DNA from: Gammaproteobacteria bacterium bin55
GTDB taxonomy: Bacteria; Pseudomonadota; Gammaproteobacteria; Pseudomonadales; Azotimanducaceae
Assembly: GCA_002238665.1 (NCBI GenBank)
Contig: MPMU01000010.1
Span: forward strand, 1-45,727
Direction of reading: 5' to 3'
DNA: 45,727 bases
Shown piece by piece: positions 40,407 through 45,727 of this stretch. The notes beneath the pieces are model-generated. The model was not told where the DNA came from. It ran no database searches and saw only the letters and a program-made list of their open reading frames with translations. The position numbers were made by a program, and so were the translations under genes. The number at the start of each line of letters is the position of its first letter. Positions within the stretch are counted from its first letter, which is position 1.

Positions 40407-41270
40407 ATGAAATTAGGGGTTGTATTTCCACACAATGAGATTGGTACCGATCCAGAAGCGATAAAAGCCTATGCACAAGGAGCGGAGGAGTTAGGCGCAG
40501 ATCACATGTTGATTTACGACCACGTGCTTGGCGCGGACCCAGACCGACCTGGTGGATTCAGAGGACCCTATGATAAGGATGTCGCATTTCACGAGCCATT
40601 TACGGTTTTCTCATTTATGGCCGCGGTGACTTCCACCATCAGCTTCGCAACCTGTGTTTTGATTCTTCCTCAGCGTCAGACTGCATTGGTCGCAAAACAA
40701 GCGGCACAACTTGCGATTCTTTCTGGAAACCGTTTTCGCTTAGGGATTGGCAGTGGTTGGAATCACGTAGAGTACGAAGCGCTCGGTGTGCCTTTCGAAC
40801 ACCGAGGGACACGACAGAGCGAGCAGGTTAAATTGCTGCGTGAATTGTGGAAGGAAGATTCGATGTCGTTCAACGGCGATTATCACACTGTCACCAAGGC
40901 AAGTATTCTGCCTAGACCTTCGCAATCCATACCAATCTGGTTTGGTGGCGGAGCGCGATCCCTACTTCGTCGTTGCGCACAATTAGGTGATGGTTGGATG
41001 CCAATCGGAGTGCCCAACGAAACATCCGCTGACGCCCTTTCATATATGAAAGAAGTCAGGGAAAATGCCGGTCTATCCTGGGAGGGATTTGGCATTCAGG
41101 CACAAGCGCAATTTGCTCGTGGTACACCAGAACGTTGGGCGCGACATGCTCAAAGTTGGAAGGACATGGGTTGTACGCATTTAGCAGTTGCAACGCACAA
41201 CGCCGGTCACACCTCAGTGGCACAACATCTTGATGCGATCAAGACATACTTCGATGTGGTAAACAACTGA
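40407..41270 (+). CDS. LLM class (luciferase-like) flavin/F420-type oxidoreductase
   Basis: The 287-residue protein is a TIM-barrel bacterial-luciferase-like enzyme. Visible blocks are MKLGVVFPHNEIGTDPEAIK and AYAQGAEELGADHMLIYDH, then HEPFTVFSFMAAVTS, ILPQRQTALVAKQAAQLAIL, SGNRFRLGIGSGWNHVEYEA, and IWFGGGARSLLRRCAQLGDG with WMPIG after it. Family members use FMN or F420 with a reductase partner, and neither cofactor nor substrate can be told here. Many sequences of this subgroup are labelled F420-dependent. The start ATG has AGAGG about 9 bases upstream. It lies 28 bases before an MFS transporter gene on the same strand and may share its transcript. Confidence 0.93.
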   Translation: MKLGVVFPHNEIGTDPEAIKAYAQGAEELGADHMLIYDHVLGADPDRPGGFRGPYDKDVAFHEPFTVFSFMAAVTSTISFATCVLILPQRQTALVAKQAAQLAILSGNRFRLGIGSGWNHVEYEALGVPFEHRGTRQSEQVKLLRELWKEDSMSFNGDYHTVTKASILPRPSQSIPIWFGGGARSLLRRCAQLGDGWMPIGVPNETSADALSYMKEVRENAGLSWEGFGIQAQAQFARGTPERWARHAQSWKDMGCTHLAVATHNAGHTSVAQHLDAIKTYFDVVNN

Positions 41271-41298
41271 CCTTCCCACCCTTCTTGGGTTAGGTGAT

Positions 41299-42501
41299 TT
41301 GGTCGATCAATTACCGCCACGCTCATCTTTCACGTGGTATGTAACCAGCAGTAGTCTCTGGGTAGCCGCTCTCAGTCTTGAGGGACTGGTGGTTACCTGG
41401 TTACTTTTAGGCGTATTGGAAGAATCGGCAGCGGTCTACGGTGAAAGTAGGGCGTTGATGGGTATTCCGCCATTGATACTGCTGATTGTCGGTGGGGTGT
41501 ATGCAGATCGCATCAATCCACGAATGATGCTGTTTGTGATTTCTCTGTTTGCGGTATTTGTGCCTCTAGTTCTGATAGCAGTCCTAGGTGTATTACACGT
41601 ATACATGGTTGTGGCTTTTGGGACCGCAATTGCGCTGATCAACGCGTTAGGTGATCCGGCTCGTCAGGCCATGGTTAATCGCGTAACGCGCATTGATATC
41701 CAGCGTTCGATTGTGATTGTCACTGTCATCCCTTCATTTATAGGCATTTTTGGAATGCTGTTCGGAACTCAACTGGAGAATTTTGGGATCGCACCCATTC
41801 TTTTAATCCTTTCCGGACTCTTTCTGTTGTCGGCGTTGGCAGTACTTGGTTTACCCAAACTGGAGCCGATAACAACGGCACGCATTGGTCTCATTGATGG
41901 ATGGAAGGCATTTTGGCAGACCCATCTGGTTCGTAGGGTCATCGGCATGAATTTCGTGAGTGCGATATTCAATGCCGGTGGGTACATGGTCGCGATGCCA
42001 CTGATCGCTACGAGAGTCTATGAAGGAGACGCAGCATTTCTGACGTACATGTTTGTCTGCTTTACGATTGGCAGCACAGGATCGAACGTGGTCTTGTTTT
42101 TTCTAATGCCATTGATGTATCCAGGACGCACGTTTATCGCTATGCAATTGACTCGCGCGCTCATTATTCTTGGCGTTTTAATTCAGCCGAGTGATGTCAT
42201 TTTCTTGGTTTTGGTAGGACTATGGGGTGTCAATATGGGTGTGACTTCGACATTGGTTCGCACGACCGTACAGGAGCTGGCACCGGCAGAACATCGAGCG
42301 AAGATTCTTTCGTTCTTACTTTTCGGGTTCATGTTGAGTTCACCGATCTCAGCTTTTATATTGGGATGGTTAATTGAATTAACGGACCCCCTCACGGGGT
42401 TAATCCCCGGGATTCCGATATCAGTCGGGATTTTCGTTTATGGACTGTTCTTCAGTGGTCTGTGGCACTATCGAGCGGACCGTCCTGAGCTCACGCAATG
42501 A
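41299..42501 (+). CDS. MFS transporter (EntS/MFS_3-like)
   Basis: The 400-residue protein has about 12 hydrophobic spans in two halves. The loop between spans 2 and 3 reads GGVYADRINPRMMLF, the MFS motif-A position (G-x-x-x-D-R-x-x-x-R). A further family mark is GDPARQAMVNRVTRIDIQRS. Later, VGLWGVNMGVTSTLVRTTVQ and ELAPAEHRAKILSF resemble the second-half signature of EntS-like exporters. The start is TTG at 41299-41301 with only a weak ribosome site, so the true start may differ by a few residues. It is likely co-transcribed with the LLM oxidoreductase. Its last 11 bases overlap the end of the convergent hydrolase gene. Substrate unknown; drug or metabolite efflux is typical. Confidence 0.88.
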   Translation: MVDQLPPRSSFTWYVTSSSLWVAALSLEGLVVTWLLLGVLEESAAVYGESRALMGIPPLILLIVGGVYADRINPRMMLFVISLFAVFVPLVLIAVLGVLHVYMVVAFGTAIALINALGDPARQAMVNRVTRIDIQRSIVIVTVIPSFIGIFGMLFGTQLENFGIAPILLILSGLFLLSALAVLGLPKLEPITTARIGLIDGWKAFWQTHLVRRVIGMNFVSAIFNAGGYMVAMPLIATRVYEGDAAFLTYMFVCFTIGSTGSNVVLFFLMPLMYPGRTFIAMQLTRALIILGVLIQPSDVIFLVLVGLWGVNMGVTSTLVRTTVQELAPAEHRAKILSFLLFGFMLSSPISAFILGWLIELTDPLTGLIPGIPISVGIFVYGLFFSGLWHYRADRPELTQ

Positions 42502-43375
42502 TCTGATTGATCTGAGTTGCAACCAGCAACGGGTCCTGCATTGGGATGAAGTGAGATAGATAAGGTAGGTAAACGTCCTTTGCATCTGGGAGACTGCTCG
42601 CTAAGTGTGGCCAAGTTGGACTCTTGGAAAAGTCCATTAGCACACGATCTTTCGGTCGTTCCACAGCTCTGAAAACCGTAACCGGTAGTTGTGCAGCGTC
42701 CAGAATCTGGTGAGGATTGAATCGGTTGTTTCCCATGTAAATGGATGCTTCTACTTCAGGTGGACAACACAGTTGGAAAGGCTTCTCTGGCTCTAGGGTA
42801 TCAGAGTCTTCTTCAATGCCAAACTGACAGTAGGCGTACAGAATTTCTGGTTTCCACAGCGAAAACGGGTAGCGGGATTTGAACTTTTCGAACATAGCAT
42901 CTACCGACTGCCAACGATTGACTCGTTTAGCTACAGGGTGTTCCTTCACGTCCGAGTACTCTGGAAATGGTGGTCCGCCCTCATAGAATGAAAGCTCCAT
43001 GATGACTGGATCAAGTAAGAGAAGCTCCTTGAATCTTGACAATTCCTTGGCTGCTGCATAAAGCACGGTCATTCCACCCATAGAGTGACCCACAGCTACT
43101 AGATTGTTAAGGTTTAGCTCTTGTATAAATCCAACAAGGTCATCACCGAAAGTTTTCCAGTCATAAGGTCCGACTTTTTCAGATCTACCATGACCTCTGT
43201 GTTCGAGAACGATCACCCGGTAATTTGGTGGAAGATAGTTCAGCACTCCATCCCAACAACGACCATGAAATCCCGTCGCGTGGCTCAGCAATACAGTGAC
43301 CGCGTTATGTCCGCTACGTTCGAAATAGCTCAACTTTGCATCGTTGATCGTGATTTGATGATGTACTAGGTCCAA
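42491..43375 (-). CDS. Alpha/beta hydrolase
   Basis: The 294-residue protein has the hydrolase core pattern. It shows LLSHATGFHGRCWDGVLNYL (oxyanion region HATGF), VIVLEHRGHGRSEKVGPYDW, and the nucleophile elbow VGHSMGG with Ser98. A likely Asp lies in the region of LLDPVIM or later, and the His is in LSHFIPMQDP near the end. Cap-domain sequence of about 80 residues lies in the middle. Family members include esterases, epoxide hydrolases and C-C hydrolases, and the substrate is unknown. It is convergent with the MFS gene and divergent from idi. Confidence 0.92.
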   Translation of the reverse strand: MDLVHHQITINDAKLSYFERSGHNAVTVLLSHATGFHGRCWDGVLNYLPPNYRVIVLEHRGHGRSEKVGPYDWKTFGDDLVGFIQELNLNNLVAVGHSMGGMTVLYAAAKELSRFKELLLLDPVIMELSFYEGGPPFPEYSDVKEHPVAKRVNRWQSVDAMFEKFKSRYPFSLWKPEILYAYCQFGIEEDSDTLEPEKPFQLCCPPEVEASIYMGNNRFNPHQILDAAQLPVTVFRAVERPKDRVLMDFSKSPTWPHLASSLPDAKDVYLPYLSHFIPMQDPLLVATQINQIIA

Positions 43376-43520
43376 GGTAAAACTCTGGTAGGGGAGAAAC
43401 GAGGGATCAGAAGTAACCAGCGATCAGCGGAGAGGGAGATGTGTCAAGCTGTATCGACAAGCCCGTGCTAGAAGCTATGGAATGTTCTGTATTAACTCAA
43501 GAAGGCTAGGCATTTTAAAT

Positions 43521-43554
43521 GGTTGCTTGCAACCGTTCGTTTTTCGTGTACAGT
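43521..43554 (+). promoter_or_regulatory. Candidate idi promoter with palindrome over the -35 box
   Basis: TTGCAA (43527-43532) and TACAGT (43549-43554) with a 16-base spacer form a plausible vegetative promoter for idi, 48 bases upstream of its start codon. A perfect 14-base palindrome-type repeat (43521-43526 with 43529-43534) overlaps the -35 box, which could be a repressor site. Both are inferences from pattern. Confidence 0.45.
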
Positions 43555-43602
43555 TTTTGGTGAATCGACAACCCAAAAGTATCCTCCCTTAAAATTTGGG
43601 AG

Positions 43603-44178
43603 ATGAAGACCGTAAGCCACTCCCAAGTTGTGTCCAACGACCAAGATTTACTGGTACTAGTAGATTCAGAAGACCAGGAGATTGGGATACTTGACAAGAT
43701 TAGTTGTCATGAAGGTCAAGGTGTATTGCATCGCGCAATTTCGGTATTCCTTTTCAATCTACAGGGACAAGTGCTAGTACAACAGCGGCATAAGAGCAAA
43801 GCTCTTTGGGGAGGATTCTGGTCCAATGCATGTTGTAGTCATCCACGAGTCAACGAAACGCCCCTTGATGCCGCTCAAAGGCGGGTTTTAGAAGAGCTAG
43901 GACTGTCCGTGGATTTGAGATTTTGTTTCAAGTTTGAATACCACGCGAATTTCAATGAAACGAGTGCAGAACACGAACTCTGCTCGGTGTTTGTGGGAAA
44001 GGTCGATAGCGACCCCGTAGTGAATAGAACTGAAATTTCAGATTGGCAATGGGTGGATGGTGATTCCGTTTCACACGATGTCCACAATGATCGTTTCGAT
44101 TTCACACCCTGGTTCAAAATCGAATGGAAACGGCTTCAAGAATATCCCAAAATGCTAAAAGGAATGACTCATGCCTAA
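43603..44178 (+). CDS. idi: Isopentenyl-diphosphate delta-isomerase, type I
   Basis: This Nudix-fold enzyme interconverts IPP and DMAPP, the isoprenoid building blocks that also feed the polyprenyl tail used by UbiA. The 191-residue protein has the catalytic Cys78 in FWSNACCSHPR, the Nudix-like region AAQRRVLEELGLSV, the acid-site Glu125 in EHELCSVFVG, and the WQWVDGD end. It is about 10 residues longer than E. coli Idi at the N terminus. The ATG is directly preceded by GGGAG with almost no spacing, and a small stem can form there, so the start is slightly uncertain. The next gene overlaps it by 8 bases. Confidence 0.95.
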   Translation: MKTVSHSQVVSNDQDLLVLVDSEDQEIGILDKISCHEGQGVLHRAISVFLFNLQGQVLVQQRHKSKALWGGFWSNACCSHPRVNETPLDAAQRRVLEELGLSVDLRFCFKFEYHANFNETSAEHELCSVFVGKVDSDPVVNRTEISDWQWVDGDSVSHDVHNDRFDFTPWFKIEWKRLQEYPKMLKGMTHA

Positions 44179-44944
44179 CACAATTCTTGTAGACACGAAA
44201 GAGTCTGTACTGACGATCACATTGAACCGGCCACAGCGGTTAAATGCCTGGACTCACGAGATGAGTACCGAGATGTACGATACCATTTCAGAGGCTAACT
44301 CAGACCCGGACGTAGGTGCTATCGTCATCACGGGGGAAGGCAGAGGGTTTTGTGCTGGGGCAGACATTAAAGACAACTTTGCTGCTCGTTTAGAAGGAAA
44401 AGAGCAGTCTTCTCGCGGTAATTGGATTGAGCTAGTACGTTCTTCTAAACCCCTCATTGCTGCGGTGAACGGGCCTTGTATTGGTGTCGGTGCAACCATG
44501 ATTTTGGCTATGGACATCATCATTGCTTCCCAAAATGCAAAATTCGCGATGGCCTTCGTAAAAATGGGAGTCACACCTGAACTCGCCAGTTCTCATTTTC
44601 TGCCTAAGCGTGTAGGTTGGGGTAAAGCGCACGAAATGTGCTTGACAGGCAGGATGTACTCAGGCAAGGAGGCGTTCGACATAGGATTGGCGGATCAATT
44701 GGTCGAGCCTGAAGAATTACTGCCCAAAGCACAGGAACTGGCATCAGAAATAGCGGCCAATCCATCTCCTCATTTGCGATGGGTCAAGCAACTGCTCACT
44801 GAAAATGAGTCAGAGCACGATATTAACGAGGTGTTTAAACGTGAGGGCGTGGTACTCGGTCAAGCGTACGAGTCAGCTGAGCACAAAGAGGCAGTTGCTG
44901 CATTCATCGAGAAGAGAGCTCCCGTCTTCAGAAGAAAAATCTAG
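44171..44944 (+). CDS. Enoyl-CoA hydratase/isomerase (crotonase family)
   Basis: The 257-residue protein has the crotonase fold. Family blocks are LTITLNRPQRLNAWTHEMST, AIVITGEGRGFCAGADIKD (first oxyanion NH region), IAAVNGPCIGVGATMILAMD, and FVKMGVTPELASSHFLPKRV followed by GWGKAHEMCLTGR. The position usually occupied by the first catalytic Glu (in GxGxELAxxxD) is replaced by Met/Ile, so it is more likely an isomerase or another crotonase activity than a standard hydratase. ATG overlaps the idi stop by 8 bases with AAGGA about 8 bases upstream, so idi and this gene are coupled. The link to isoprenoid chemistry is positional only. Confidence 0.92.
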   Translation: MPNTILVDTKESVLTITLNRPQRLNAWTHEMSTEMYDTISEANSDPDVGAIVITGEGRGFCAGADIKDNFAARLEGKEQSSRGNWIELVRSSKPLIAAVNGPCIGVGATMILAMDIIIASQNAKFAMAFVKMGVTPELASSHFLPKRVGWGKAHEMCLTGRMYSGKEAFDIGLADQLVEPEELLPKAQELASEIAANPSPHLRWVKQLLTENESEHDINEVFKREGVVLGQAYESAEHKEAVAAFIEKRAPVFRRKI

Positions 44945-44975
44945 AGTCGTCTAGCTCGACCGTAGCCGTCGATTC

Positions 44976-44994
44976 ACTCGGTTTACGGCCGAGT
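44976..44994. terminator. Weak hairpin between convergent genes
   Basis: A 6-bp GC-rich stem (44976-44981 with 44989-44994) with a 7-base loop lies in the 90-base gap between the crotonase gene and the convergent serine hydrolase gene. Only a short TCTT follows, so it is at best a weak terminator. Confidence 0.3.
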
Positions 44995-45034
44995 TCTTAG
45001 GTTCTAGTCAATGTCTATTGGGAAGTCAAGCTCA

Positions 45035-45727
45035 CTAATTCAGAGCTTGATACGCCAGCCTTTGAAATTCCTCTTGATAGGTATTACCTGGCATAGCTCC
45101 GTGGTTTAGAACCTGAGTCAGGCAGACACCGACCAGCTCTTCTGCGGGATCGCCCCAGTAAGTCGTACCTGCAGCGCCGCCCCAGCCATATGAACCTACG
45201 GATCGAATAAGAGGAAAACGGTCCCTTCCGTGATACGTGGAGACACCAAGTCCCCAGTGGAATCCGGGGCCGGTCATGGGAATGACCATATCGCCGGTGT
45301 GGTTGCCAATCATCAGATCAACAGTTTTACGACCTAATACTCGCATACCATCAAGTTCACCACCATTCAGCAACATCTGACCGAACCTGGCGTAATCTCC
45401 TGCTGAGCATAGCACGCCTCCTACGTCTCCACCGCCACCAAATTCAGTTCTTGGTCCAGTATTCTTCTCACTATTTTCGGCGGTTTCGGTCTCAGCCAAC
45501 TGAACAGTCCCATCCACTTCACGAGGAGAGTAGCATGCACCGAAACGTGGTAATTGACCGTCTTTGAGATAGAACGCGGTGTCATGCATCCCTAGCGGCT
45601 CAAAGATGTTCTCGCGGAAAAAGACTTCAAGATTTTGGCCGCTCGCCTCTTCAAGGACGGCAGACAGAATAGGGTACCCAACATGGTATTGGAATCGTTC
45701 ACCCGGATTCCAGGCTAGCGGAAGTTC
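45035..45727 (-). CDS. Serine hydrolase of the class C beta-lactamase/EstB type (partial)
   Basis: The frame stays open to the window edge and gives the last 230 residues of a protein whose N terminus, including the S-x-x-K nucleophile, lies beyond 45727. Visible family blocks are WNPGERFQYHVGYPILSAVL then EEASGQNLE (the Tyr-containing second motif), IFEPLGMHDTAFYL, the GGVLCSAGDYARFGQMLLNG stretch, and the C-terminal GSYGWGGAAGTTYWGDP, in which the region of the third motif is hydrophobic as in esterases. These proteins are esterases, transesterases or peptidases more often than true beta-lactamases. Confidence 0.9.
   Translation of the reverse strand, partial: ELPLAWNPGERFQYHVGYPILSAVLEEASGQNLEVFFRENIFEPLGMHDTAFYLKDGQLPRFGACYSPREVDGTVQLAETETAENSEKNTGPRTEFGGGGDVGGVLCSAGDYARFGQMLLNGGELDGMRVLGRKTVDLMIGNHTGDMVIPMTGPGFHWGLGVSTYHGRDRFPLIRSVGSYGWGGAAGTTYWGDPAEELVGVCLTQVLNHGAMPGNTYQEEFQRLAYQALN

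Noticed and set aside
45035-45727. A beta-lactamase antibiotic-resistance gene.
   Set aside because: The visible C-terminal part fits the wide serine-hydrolase/esterase group; the active-site S-x-x-K lies outside the window and nothing shows true beta-lactamase activity.

Overview
The window looks like chromosomal DNA of a Gram-negative proteobacterium, most likely a gammaproteobacterium. Supporting signs are the rpoZ-spoT-ridA-recG run, waaA (Kdo transferase) with a TolC-type channel, a TonB-dependent receptor with TonB-type energising genes, Hsp33, and Bacteria-type UbiA. Spot counts of single 60-base lines give about 45% G+C in a typical gene and about 65% in two stretches that stand apart (1-198 and roughly 14.9-19.2 kb). 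Species cannot be fixed from this window. No rRNA, tRNA or CRISPR array was recognised.

Layout. 0-1.9 kb: the end of a DUF3500-type gene, then a decayed IS256-family insertion sequence whose transposase lacks the usual catalytic Glu. 1.9-6.2 kb (minus strand): a dicarboxylate/amino-acid symporter, a TRAP transporter membrane pair (dctM, dctQ) without a binding-protein gene, and ubiA. 6.3-12 kb: a 55-residue rubredoxin gene (plus strand), then on the minus strand rpoZ, spoT, ridA, recG and a VOC protein. 12.2-14.9 kb: a TolC-family channel and waaA, convergent and overlapping. 14.9-19.2 kb: a GC-rich islet with three minus-strand envelope genes (a beta-propeller lipoprotein, a small membrane protein, an LprI-domain protein), followed by a 131-bp MITE with a 4-bp target duplication. 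19.5-21.2 kb: an hsp20 gene with a heat-shock (sigma-32-type) promoter, then hslO (Hsp33). 21.2-26.6 kb: an S9 peptidase and a large TonB-dependent receptor, probably for peptide-like material.

27.2-33.3 kb holds the most interesting locus: a tightly overlapping minus-strand operon. It encodes an ExbB/TolQ/MotA-type channel with a large extra membrane domain, two different ExbD/MotB-like single-span proteins (only one with a membrane Asp), an anchored protein with two formylglycine-generating-enzyme-like domains that lack catalytic Cys residues, and a periplasmic TPR protein with a TonB-C-like end. I infer an ion-driven envelope motor that I cannot assign to Tol, Exb, Mot, Zorya, Agl/Glt or GldLM.

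33.5-45.7 kb is a mixed catabolic and housekeeping region: an Ltp2/DitF-type thiolase-like aldolase with its DUF35 partner, a GST, a SAM methyltransferase, a eukaryotic-type ileS, an LLM-class oxidoreductase, an MFS transporter, an alpha/beta hydrolase, idi, a crotonase-family enzyme, and a class-C-type serine hydrolase cut by the window edge. Together these suggest uptake and breakdown of dicarboxylates, peptides and perhaps steroid- or terpenoid-like acyl-CoAs.
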